From a virus: a stretch of 41,361 nucleotides of DNA. The notes beneath the pieces were generated by a model. The model had not been told where the DNA came from. It saw only the letters and a list, made by a program, of their open reading frames with translations, and did no database searches. Each line of letters starts with the position of its first letter. Positions within the stretch are counted from its first letter, which is position 1. Both the position numbers and the translations under genes were made by a program. Shown piece after piece: positions 1 to 7,121 of this stretch. The stretch is from IMG/VR virus record IMGVR_UViG_3300021957_000095, positions 1 through 41,361 of that record; one strand, 5' to 3'.

Positions 1-2
1 AT

Positions 3-2195
3 ATTAAAACAGCTAATCATCCCGTAACCGTTATAACTGTTTATGATTCACTTGAAGATAAATTTACTGCATGGGGAATAAAGCCATATAATAATACACA
101 AGATGATGTTACGTATATTCACTGTGCAGATGAAAAAGACCTTTTCATGGCTTTCATACAATTTTTGGAAGTAGATTATCCGGATATTTTATCTGGTTGG
201 AATTCAGAGTTTTTCGATATCCCGTATATTGTAAACCGTTGTCGTCGTATACTGGGTGATGAATGGGTTAATCGTATGTCACCTGTCGGTAATGTCTATA
301 GTAGAACAATCAGAGGTCAGTTCGGTGCTGAGCAGGTAAAATGGTATATCGAGGGTATTTCACTGATCGACTATCTTGACGTATATAAGAAGTTTACTCA
401 AGGTCTCCGTGAGAGCTATAAGCTAGACGCTATTGGTGAGCTAGAGTTAGGTCAGAAAAAAGTTGAGTTCGGTAATATGAACCTTGCGACTTTATCTGAT
501 GATGATTGGCAGACGTTTGTTGATTATAATATTCAAGACGTTAGATTACTTAAACATCTCGAGGTAAAACTGAAGTTTATTGAATTATTACGTATGTTAG
601 CGTATACCGGCTTAACTACTTTTGAAGCAGCTATGGGTGCCCTATCTGTAATTAACGGTGCAACAGCTATTAGAGGTAGACGACGCGGTCAACTTATACA
701 TACCTTTATACGTAACGAAGATACTGGTAAAAACCCGGGAGCATATGTAGGGGTTCCACTTAAAGGCTTTCAGACTGATATTATATCATTTGATGCTAAC
801 TCACTATACCCGAATGTGATGATATCCTTAAATATGTCACCGGAAACTAAGGTAGGTAAGATCGAAGATAAAACAGATAAAGATGTAACTATTCGACATG
901 TAAATGGTAAGACATTTACTCTACCAATAAAAAACTTCGCGAAGTTCGTTAATGACGAGAAGATAGCGATAAGCAAAGCCAATGTACTATTTACGCAAAA
1001 GCGTAAAGGTGTTATGCCAGAAATTCTCGATGAATATTATAACAAGCGAGTTGAAGTAAAAAAGGAGCTAACTACTCTTAAGCGAGCGTATAGTAAAAAT
1101 AAAGACAAAGCTACGAAGGTTAAGATAGATCAGTTAGACGCTAAGCAGTTATGTATTAAGATTTTTATTAACTCAATTTATGGTTATTTTGGTAATAAAA
1201 ACGCACCTTTTGGTGATGATGATATTGCTAGCTCTATTACTCTTACTGGGCAAGCAGTAATTAAAACGTCTAACGAGCTACTCAAGAAGTATATTACCGA
1301 ACGCGTAGGTATTGAAGATGCTAAGATATTAAATGATTGCGTGGTTTATAATGATACAGATAGTTCGTATATCTCAATTAAGCCTATTATTGATAATACA
1401 GATATTCAATTTACAGGGTCTGATGGTAAGCTTACTGCGGAGTTACATACAGAAGTTCAGAACGTTGAAGATTATCTTAATAAGCATATTAAAACATGGG
1501 GAGCAAAGAGTTTAAACTCCGAGGATTGCAGGTTTGTTTTTAAGCGTGAGATAATTGCCGATGTAGGGGTATTCTTAGCTAAGAAGCGATATGTTATGCA
1601 TATCCTGGATGATGAAGGGATAGAGATGGATAAATACAAGTATACTGGAGTGGATGTCGTTCGTAGTACTATGCCAGCTGCAGTTAAACCGTACGTTAAG
1701 AATATCATCGAGATCATGCTGAATACGCGTGATATTACAAAAACAAATAATGTACTAAATGAAGCTTATAAGATATTTAAAGATCTACCGATAGAAGATA
1801 TCGCGCGCGTATCAGGTATTAAAAATTATGAAAAGTATGCATCTGAATGCGATGGATTTAAGACTGCTAAAGGCATGCCTAATCACGTCAAATCAGCGTA
1901 TTTTCATAATACGCTCTTACGACGCTTTAATATTGAAAATGAATACGAGTCAATTGGTAGCGGTGATAAGGTAAGGTATTTTTATGTACAGAAGCCAAAT
2001 GCTTATAATGTAGATAGTATCGCATATAAGTATTATTACCCTGATGAATTTAAGAAATGTTTTCACGTCGACTATGAAAAGATGTTTGATAAAATTATCT
2101 TTTCAGCTATCCAGCCGTTCTATGAAAATGTTAACTGGGCAGTACAAAAGCCCGGGTCACTTACTCAGACAAACTTATTAGAACTTTTAAGTTGA
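3..2195 (+). CDS. gp43: DNA polymerase, T4 gp43-like family B (5' end missing)
   Basis: Replicative DNA polymerase with 3'-5' proofreading. The frame is open from base 3 and runs without a stop into the first internal Met at 147, so the gene begins upstream of the window; about 730 of roughly 850-900 residues are visible. Family B motifs occur in order: an exonuclease region (SGWNSEFFDIPY near nt 190-225, YNIQDVRLL near 525-550), the SLYP motif of region II (near 790-815), NSIYGYFGN of region III (near 1170-1200), and the catalytic DTDS of region I (near 1352-1367). All catalytic aspartates that can be seen are intact. It is followed closely by a small gene with its own early-type promoter. 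The assignment is firm; only the true start is unseen. Confidence 0.97.
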   Translation: MKTANHPVTVITVYDSLEDKFTAWGIKPYNNTQDDVTYIHCADEKDLFMAFIQFLEVDYPDILSGWNSEFFDIPYIVNRCRRILGDEWVNRMSPVGNVYSRTIRGQFGAEQVKWYIEGISLIDYLDVYKKFTQGLRESYKLDAIGELELGQKKVEFGNMNLATLSDDDWQTFVDYNIQDVRLLKHLEVKLKFIELLRMLAYTGLTTFEAAMGALSVINGATAIRGRRRGQLIHTFIRNEDTGKNPGAYVGVPLKGFQTDIISFDANSLYPNVMISLNMSPETKVGKIEDKTDKDVTIRHVNGKTFTLPIKNFAKFVNDEKIAISKANVLFTQKRKGVMPEILDEYYNKRVEVKKELTTLKRAYSKNKDKATKVKIDQLDAKQLCIKIFINSIYGYFGNKNAPFGDDDIASSITLTGQAVIKTSNELLKKYITERVGIEDAKILNDCVVYNDTDSSYISIKPIIDNTDIQFTGSDGKLTAELHTEVQNVEDYLNKHIKTWGAKSLNSEDCRFVFKREIIADVGVFLAKKRYVMHILDDEGIEMDKYKYTGVDVVRSTMPAAVKPYVKNIIEIMLNTRDITKTNNVLNEAYKIFKDLPIEDIARVSGIKNYEKYASECDGFKTAKGMPNHVKSAYFHNTLLRRFNIENEYESIGSGDKVRYFYVQKPNAYNVDSIAYKYYYPDEFKKCFHVDYEKMFDKIIFSAIQPFYENVNWAVQKPGSLTQTNLLELLS

Positions 2196-2218
2196 TTATA
2201 AGGTAGGTATACTATAAT
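2192..2218 (+). promoter_or_regulatory. Early-type sigma70-like promoter
   Basis: TTGATT (2192-2197), 15-nt spacer, TATAAT (2213-2218) preceded by AC. The -35 box overlaps the stop codon of the polymerase gene. The ATG of the next gene follows TATAAT after 8 nt. The ACTATAAT core recurs upstream of several replication genes in the window. Confidence 0.7.
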
Positions 2219-2226
2219 ATATAGAT

Positions 2227-2595
2227 ATGGAAGAACAAACATATATTACATTCATTGATAACGCCGGGCGCTCGATTTTTGGAGCTCTCGCAGAAGCAAC
2301 CGAGAACGCAATTAAGGTGCAAAACCCTGTAATGATTGGAGTGCAGCAACAAGAGAACGGTCAACTTTCTGTTCAACTTTTTCCGCTCTTCTTTGCAGAG
2401 TTCGTAACACCTGCAGGTGATGGAGAATCGCGTAATAACTATTTTACTTACGATAAAGCTGCGATCGCGATTGGTGAAGATTTTGAAGTAGATCCGCGTA
2501 TTTCTGCTCAATACGAAAAGATTGTGAATCCAGTTCTTGTACCGACAGATGCTCCAGCTGATGACGGTGAAGTTATCAAGTTGTTTGATGACTAG
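2227..2595 (+). CDS. Small protein, possible Sm/Hfq-like fold
   Basis: A 122-residue protein not recognised with certainty. The first 65 residues alternate short beta-strand-like stretches (YITFID, SIFGALAEA, AIKVQNPVMIGV, QLSVQLFPLFFAEFV). That layout resembles the five-strand Sm/LSm fold with a conserved N-P turn; this is an inference from pattern only. The C-terminal 25 residues are acidic (ends in LFDD), as in many phage nucleic-acid-binding proteins. It is a single-gene unit: its own early-type promoter lies immediately upstream and a strong hairpin terminator 25 nt downstream. Its position behind the polymerase gene suggests early expression. It could equally be an unrelated small beta-rich protein. 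Confidence 0.75.
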   Translation: MEEQTYITFIDNAGRSIFGALAEATENAIKVQNPVMIGVQQQENGQLSVQLFPLFFAEFVTPAGDGESRNNYFTYDKAAIAIGEDFEVDPRISAQYEKIVNPVLVPTDAPADDGEVIKLFDD

Positions 2596-2619
2596 TTAGA
2601 ACCTGTTAATAAAACAAAT

Positions 2620-2656
2620 AATACAGTCGCTGAGTAATCGGAGACTGTATTTTTTT
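2620..2656 (+). terminator. Rho-independent terminator
   Basis: A 9-bp stem (AATACAGTC 2620-2628 with GACTGTATT 2643-2651) is followed by a run of T residues to 2656. It closes the 2227-2595 gene. Confidence 0.85.
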
Positions 2657-2668
2657 GTATATTTTTTA

Positions 2669-2697
2669 TTGCAAACACGTGTAATGTACATTAATAT
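2669..2697 (+). promoter_or_regulatory. Weak candidate early promoter
   Basis: TTGCAA (2669-2674), 17-nt spacer, TAATAT (2692-2697), 8 nt before the ATG at 2706. The region is a simple TA run, so the -10 match has limited weight. Confidence 0.35.
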
Positions 2698-2705
2698 ATA
2701 TATAT

Positions 2706-3257
2706 ATGAGTAACTGGGACAGCAAAGTCGGTGCAACGTCGTTTAGACCACCGAGTGATACATCTTCTTATTTTGATAAAGTAACATCAGAAACTGAGCA
2801 GAGATTGCGTAATGAAATTACGCAGCAAGTAAGAACTGACGCTAATAATGTTATACATGGCATTGTAACAGGGAAAGATGGCGAGATTAACGACCTTAAA
2901 CAGGTAATAGATGGTTTAGAGGTTAAAATTAAACAAAAACAGCAAGAGATTGAATCGCTAAAGAGAGAAAAAAGACATTTTGCAATACCAGAAGAGGTAG
3001 AGTTCAGAGCGGAAACCCCAACATCCGCAATTGATGCAGATGTAGATACATTTATATCTCATATTTTAAAAATTATAAAAAGAGGTGATAATGGCATCGC
3101 ATTTAATAATAAGGAGCAAGAAAAAGTACGCAAGGTTGTTGCCGTATGGAAAGGATTTCTCGAGGAATATAAATGGAAGAGTAATTATATTTCGGTAAAA
3201 ATAAAGAAGCTACTTAAAGATACGGAGCAAATCTTAAATGATGATAACAGTATGTAG
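2706..3257 (+). CDS. Hypothetical coiled-coil protein
   Basis: A 183-residue protein of unknown function. Residues 1-25 are polar and low in predicted structure. Residues about 28-90 form a long charged helix with heptad-like spacing (TSETEQRLRNEITQQV, then DLKQVIDGLEVKIKQKQQEIESLKREK), so a coiled coil is likely. The C-terminal 80 residues are lysine-rich and helical (VRKVVAVWKGFLEEYKWK). No signal peptide or membrane segment is visible. It sits between a terminator and the fibre-like locus, transcribed in the same direction as both. It could be a fibre assembly or connector protein, but there is no direct evidence for that. Confidence 0.75.
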   Translation: MSNWDSKVGATSFRPPSDTSSYFDKVTSETEQRLRNEITQQVRTDANNVIHGIVTGKDGEINDLKQVIDGLEVKIKQKQQEIESLKREKRHFAIPEEVEFRAETPTSAIDADVDTFISHILKIIKRGDNGIAFNNKEQEKVRKVVAVWKGFLEEYKWKSNYISVKIKKLLKDTEQILNDDNSM

Positions 3258-3309
3258 TTATAGTGTTTGAATTAACGTAGATTTTTATAGTGAATGAACG
3301 TTAATTATT

Positions 3310-3317
3310 ATTAAATA
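3310..3317 (+). promoter_or_regulatory. Late promoter box ATTAAATA
   Basis: A TATAAATA-like box whose last base is exactly 5 nt before the ATG at 3323. The same box-N5-ATG arrangement precedes many virion genes here. A 9-nt inverted repeat (3270-3278 with 3298-3306) lies just upstream. Confidence 0.65.
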
Positions 3318-3322
3318 ATATT

Positions 3323-5140
3323 ATGACGTACGTTAAAATATCTGACCTTAGCTTTGCTCAAACTTTAACCGGTAATGAAATATTACCGGTAGTGCAGAAT
3401 GGTACGTCGTATAAAGTATCAGTTAGTGCTGTTGGAGGTGCAGGTGGTGATACGGAGAATATTAATGGTTGCTGCAATGATATTAGTACCGGTAGTAACT
3501 ATAGTAGCATTGTAGGCGGTAAATATAACGATGTTTATGGTAACTGTAGTTTTATAGGTGGCGGTTCTACTAATGCATTATCAGCTGATTTTGGGTTTAT
3601 AGGTGGCGGTAATAGTCATAAAGTGTATAGCCCGGGAGGTATAATCGGTGGAGGTTCGCAAAATCTAATTGATATAAATGGTTATATCGATACTATCGGT
3701 GGTGGTAACGGTAACAGTATACGTCCTAGTTTTAAAAACTCATTCATTGGTGGAGGGTACGGTAATGCGATGTCTAATGTCAGCCCGGATCGCTTTTGTG
3801 CATCTACTGCGTCACGGTTTAATAGTATAGGTGGTGGTAATCAAAATGCTATAGGGGGATTTTGTTTTACAAAATGTGCACATTCGAATACCATTGCCGG
3901 TGGTAAATACAACGGTATAGGTGGTATAGAATTACAGTTGTTCCCTAATGAGAATTGTACATCAAATTATAATTTTATAGGCGGTGGTTATTCAAACGGT
4001 GTAAATGGACACTTTTCTGGTATTACTGCAGGTAGCTGTAACAGGATACATGCAAACCTCTCCGGTGCATTTATTGGAGGTGGTTATAGTAATACTATAC
4101 GTAATGTAGATGGTACTGAGGGTGGAGATTATTCATCTATTGTTGGTGGTAAACAAAATCAACTGTCAGCTGATTTTGGATTTATCGGCGGTGGATGGGG
4201 AAATACTGTATCATCAGCGTGCGGTACTATTGGTGGTGGTTATGGCAATTCATTGAGCAGTGTTGGTGGGTTTATCGGGAGTGGTTTAAACAATACAGTA
4301 AAAAGTGGATTAGCCACCGACTTCAATACGGGTCAATTACTACCCGTACCGGCAATAATTGTAGGTGGTCAACGCAATAAAATATTAAATTCAACTTCCA
4401 GTTTTATAGGCGGCGGTGATGCTAATAAAATCGCCGGCTATGCCGCATGCGCCACCGGTAATATCATAGTAGGTGGTTATGGCAATCAGAATATAGACGG
4501 TTTCCAAAGTGTTATAATTGGAGGCACTCTTAATACTTTAAGTGGTAATAACATCGACCGCGACAGTAACTCTAGAAACCTTATAGGTGGAGGCTGCCAG
4601 AATACAATAATAGGCCATGGTAATGAGAGCTCACAACACAATGCTATTTTAGCCGGGTCAAACAATCAAATTGGACCAGAAACTGAACCTGGCGAGAAAA
4701 TGTTGGACAGTGTAATTGCTGGTGGTAAATTTAATCAAATTATAACTTGCGGTGCTAGCACCACCAGCTTTATAGGTGCAGGACAAGGTAATAGTTTAAC
4801 CGGTACGAATTTTGCAGGTAATAGTCTTTTTGCTAACGTAAGTGGTTTAAATAATGCTGTTGTTGCAGGGTATGATGTTGATATTTACGGATGTCAGAGT
4901 TTTATTGGCTCTGGATTTTTAAATACAATTTGCGGTGACTACTCGTCAATCATAACAGGTTGTAGTAATAATAATAATCATAATAACTCGCATATTGTAG
5001 GTTCAGATATAACAACTGTTTCTGGTAATATGCTTCATGCAAATACGTTATATTTAAGTGCTGCAGCTTTACCGACGACCGATCCTGGTGTATCTGGGGT
5101 TGTCTGGAGAGACGGTACAGATTTAAAGATAAGTTTATAA
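3323..5140 (+). CDS. Tail fibre/adhesin-like Gly-Asn repeat protein A
   Basis: A 605-residue probable tail adhesin. The N-terminal 40 residues (KISDLSFAQTLTGNEILPVVQNG) resemble the attachment end of phage tail proteins. The body is built of many GGG-x-x-N units (IGGGSTNALSA, IGGGYGNSLSS) with variable loops, resembling the stacked head repeats of trimeric autotransporter adhesins. The C-terminal 45 residues (from about SDITTVSGNMLHANTLYL to the end) match paralogue B at 5528-7111 almost exactly. Repeat spacing is irregular compared with B. A TATAAATA-type late box lies 5 nt upstream of the start. Role as a host-recognition fibre is inferred from repeats, end conservation and late promoter; the receptor is unknown. 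Confidence 0.8.
   Translation: MTYVKISDLSFAQTLTGNEILPVVQNGTSYKVSVSAVGGAGGDTENINGCCNDISTGSNYSSIVGGKYNDVYGNCSFIGGGSTNALSADFGFIGGGNSHKVYSPGGIIGGGSQNLIDINGYIDTIGGGNGNSIRPSFKNSFIGGGYGNAMSNVSPDRFCASTASRFNSIGGGNQNAIGGFCFTKCAHSNTIAGGKYNGIGGIELQLFPNENCTSNYNFIGGGYSNGVNGHFSGITAGSCNRIHANLSGAFIGGGYSNTIRNVDGTEGGDYSSIVGGKQNQLSADFGFIGGGWGNTVSSACGTIGGGYGNSLSSVGGFIGSGLNNTVKSGLATDFNTGQLLPVPAIIVGGQRNKILNSTSSFIGGGDANKIAGYAACATGNIIVGGYGNQNIDGFQSVIIGGTLNTLSGNNIDRDSNSRNLIGGGCQNTIIGHGNESSQHNAILAGSNNQIGPETEPGEKMLDSVIAGGKFNQIITCGASTTSFIGAGQGNSLTGTNFAGNSLFANVSGLNNAVVAGYDVDIYGCQSFIGSGFLNTICGDYSSIITGCSNNNNHNNSHIVGSDITTVSGNMLHANTLYLSAAALPTTDPGVSGVVWRDGTDLKISL
3473..3610 (+). repeat. Direct repeat, 5' copy in adhesin A (partner 5675-5812)
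   Basis: A 138-bp tract shared with 5675-5812 in adhesin B, with one mismatch seen (C at 3576, T at 5778). Flanking parts of the two genes are clearly more diverged, so this looks like recent gene conversion or selection on a shared module. Confidence 0.9.
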
Positions 5141-5150
5141 ATATAATAAA
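5000..5150 (+). repeat. Direct repeat, 3' copy in adhesin A (partner 6971-7121)
   Basis: A 151-bp tract shared with 6971-7121, with one mismatch seen (G at 5074, A at 7045). It covers the C-terminal coding end, the stop codon and the late promoter of the next gene, so both adhesin genes end in the same coding-plus-promoter module. Confidence 0.92.
5136..5143 (+). promoter_or_regulatory. Late promoter box TATAAATA
   Basis: A perfect TATAAATA that overlaps the stop codon of adhesin A. The ATG at 5154 follows after 10 nt, a longer gap than the usual 5. Confidence 0.65.
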
Positions 5151-5153
5151 AAA

Positions 5154-5522
5154 ATGATTAAGTCAAATAAAAAATATATTAAAAGTTTAAATCCTTGCGA
5201 TACCGGTAAAGATAATTTATTTAAGCAGCTCTTAGGTTTAAATGAAACTGTAGAATTTAATCTACTTATAGCTGATTTTAAAGATGTTCTCTGGGCTTTA
5301 ATACAATCAGAAATTGGTAGGAATGTAATTTCCGATATACTTTTAAAATATCACGAATCTTTGCAGGTTAGTAAATATAAACGAAAAGTGTATAGAATTA
5401 TGGTAAGATTTAATGCTAATAATAATATAGAGAATTTATTTATTTTAAATAAAGACGATAATAATTTTGAAAATTACTTCAAGACAGAATGTAACAGTTT
5501 AAACATATCTTTAACTAATTAA
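5154..5522 (+). CDS. Hypothetical protein between the adhesin paralogues
   Basis: A 122-residue lysine- and asparagine-rich protein that I do not recognise. It appears mostly helical in the middle (residues about 30-65, FNLLIADFKDVLWALIQSEIGRNVISDILL), with a charged N terminus and an Asn-rich C terminus. There is no membrane segment or cysteine motif. It is preceded by a perfect TATAAATA late box and followed 5 nt later by adhesin B. Its position between two fibre-type genes suggests a fibre assembly chaperone or an accessory tail protein, which is inference from context only. Confidence 0.75.
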   Translation: MIKSNKKYIKSLNPCDTGKDNLFKQLLGLNETVEFNLLIADFKDVLWALIQSEIGRNVISDILLKYHESLQVSKYKRKVYRIMVRFNANNNIENLFILNKDDNNFENYFKTECNSLNISLTN

Positions 5523-5527
5523 TAAAA

Positions 5528-7111
5528 ATGGCTTACGTAAAAATATCTGATTTAAATTTTGCTCAAACTTTAACAGGTAATGAAATATTACCGGTAGTGC
5601 AAAATGGTACATCGTATAAAGTATCAGTTAGTGCTGTTGGTGGTACCGGTGATACGGAAAATATTAACGGTCGATGCAATGATATTAGTACCGGTAGTAA
5701 CTATAGTAGCATTGTAGGCGGTAAATATAACGATGTTTATGGTAACTGTAGTTTTATAGGTGGCGGTTCTACTAATGTATTATCAGCTGATTTTGGGTTT
5801 ATAGGTGGCGGTACTGGTCATATTGCATATTCAATAGGTGGCTTTATAGGCGGCGGCTCAGGTAATGATACATGTCCTAATACATGCCTTGATACTATCG
5901 GTGGTGGTAACGGTAATGTAGTTGATTCAGGATTTAAACTTTCATTTATTGGCGGCGGTAAAAGTAATTTTATGGAAACCGGCAACGCTTGTGCAAGTGC
6001 AGATTCAAGTTTCAATAATCAAGGTAACACAATCGTCGGTGGTAATCAAAATTCAATAGGCACAAAAGGTAACCCTCTAAAGGGGTTACCGGGAATGACA
6101 AAAGCTTTATGTCATAATACTGTTGTAGGTGGTTATTTGAACAAAATTTCTAAATTCGGGACAATAGCTAACCCGCTATCAGCTGAAGATTTAGAATCAA
6201 AATATAGCTTTATAGGCGGCGGTGTAAATAACGGTATAAACGGTAACTATACTGCTATAGTTGGCGGAAGTAATAATAAAGTATACTCCGGTGTAAAAGG
6301 TGGTTTTGTAGGAGGTGGAGTATACAATACTATACGTAATGTAGACGGTACCGCGGGTGGAAATTATTCATCTATCGTTGGTGGTTGTTGTAATAATGCT
6401 ACCGGTAATTGTTCGAATATAGGCGGCGGTACGCTTAATACATCTAGTGGTGATGTTGCAACTATAGGCGGCGGTGGGGTTAATAATGCTAGCGGTGCTT
6501 GTTCAACTATAGGTGGTGGTATACAAAATACAGCTAGTGGTGATCGTTCGAACGTAGCTGGCGGCGGGGTTAATTATGCTACTGGTATTGGTGCAACCAT
6601 AGCTGGTGGCTTTGTTAATTATGCTATTGGTAATTGCTCGAGCATAGGTGGAGGTGTAAACAATAGAGCTGATGGTTTTGCTGCAACTTTAGGTGGCGGA
6701 GGTGATAATATAGCTAGTGGTTGTTATTCAACTTTAGCTGGAGGTGTAGACAATACAGCTAATGGCTGTAGATCAACTGTAGCTGGAGGTATACAAAATA
6801 CAGCTAGTGGTATTGCTTCAAACGTAGGCGGTGGTAGAAAAAATACAGCTAGTGGTAATTATTCGAATGTAGCTGGTGGTTGCAATAACAATTTATCTGC
6901 ATCGTTTGGTTTTATTGCTGGTGGGTGTTCTAATAATTTAAAAACAGGACATAGTAACTCGCAAATACTCGGTTCAGATATAACAACTGTTTCTGGTAAT
7001 ATGCTTCATGCAAATACGTTATATTTAAGTGCTGCAGCTTTACCAACGACCGATCCTGGTGTATCTGGGGTTGTCTGGAGAGACGGTACAGATTTAAAGA
7101 TAAGTTTATAA
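5528..7111 (+). CDS. Tail fibre/adhesin-like Gly-Asn repeat protein B
   Basis: A 527-residue paralogue of the protein at 3323-5140. The N-terminal 40 residues and C-terminal 45 residues are nearly the same as in A; the centre differs. Residues about 283-447 form eleven 15-residue repeats with consensus IGGGxxNxASGxxST, each exactly 45 nt. These probably stack as a beta-roll or beta-helix shaft, as in trimeric adhesin heads. Several repeats carry a cysteine (GACST, GNCSS, GCYST). No strong late box lies in the 5 nt between the upstream stop and this ATG, so it is probably co-transcribed from 5136. Role in host binding is inferred; the duplicate may give alternative specificity. Confidence 0.8.
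   Translation: MAYVKISDLNFAQTLTGNEILPVVQNGTSYKVSVSAVGGTGDTENINGRCNDISTGSNYSSIVGGKYNDVYGNCSFIGGGSTNVLSADFGFIGGGTGHIAYSIGGFIGGGSGNDTCPNTCLDTIGGGNGNVVDSGFKLSFIGGGKSNFMETGNACASADSSFNNQGNTIVGGNQNSIGTKGNPLKGLPGMTKALCHNTVVGGYLNKISKFGTIANPLSAEDLESKYSFIGGGVNNGINGNYTAIVGGSNNKVYSGVKGGFVGGGVYNTIRNVDGTAGGNYSSIVGGCCNNATGNCSNIGGGTLNTSSGDVATIGGGGVNNASGACSTIGGGIQNTASGDRSNVAGGGVNYATGIGATIAGGFVNYAIGNCSSIGGGVNNRADGFAATLGGGGDNIASGCYSTLAGGVDNTANGCRSTVAGGIQNTASGIASNVGGGRKNTASGNYSNVAGGCNNNLSASFGFIAGGCSNNLKTGHSNSQILGSDITTVSGNMLHANTLYLSAAALPTTDPGVSGVVWRDGTDLKISL
5675..5812 (+). repeat. Direct repeat, 5' copy in adhesin B (partner 3473-3610)
   Basis: Second copy of the 138-bp shared tract, offset 2202 bp from the first, in the same reading frame of the paralogous gene. 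Confidence 0.9.
6374..6868 (+). repeat. In-frame 45-nt tandem repeats (11 units)
   Basis: Eleven consecutive 15-codon units, each opening with an Ile/Val/Leu codon then Gly-rich GGN triplets, an AAT (Asn) and a GGT (Gly) at fixed places. The period is exact with no indels, although third-codon positions vary. This makes the array a likely site for repeat-number change. Confidence 0.88.
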
Positions 7112-7121
7112 ATATAATAAA
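6971..7121 (+). repeat. Direct repeat, 3' copy in adhesin B (partner 5000-5150)
   Basis: Second copy of the 151-bp tract, offset 1971 bp, including the stop codon and the TATAAATA box that serves the next gene. Confidence 0.92.
7107..7114 (+). promoter_or_regulatory. Late promoter box TATAAATA
   Basis: A perfect TATAAATA overlapping the stop of adhesin B, 7 nt before the ATG at 7122. It lies within the duplicated 151-bp tract. Confidence 0.68.

Noticed and set aside
3270-3306. Inverted repeat (9-nt arms) upstream of adhesin A as a terminator
   Set aside because: AT-rich arms, long loop and no T run; at most a weak regulatory hairpin.
6374-6868. Regular repeats as a possible CRISPR array
   Set aside because: The units are contiguous 45-nt coding repeats in frame with the adhesin gene, with no spacers.
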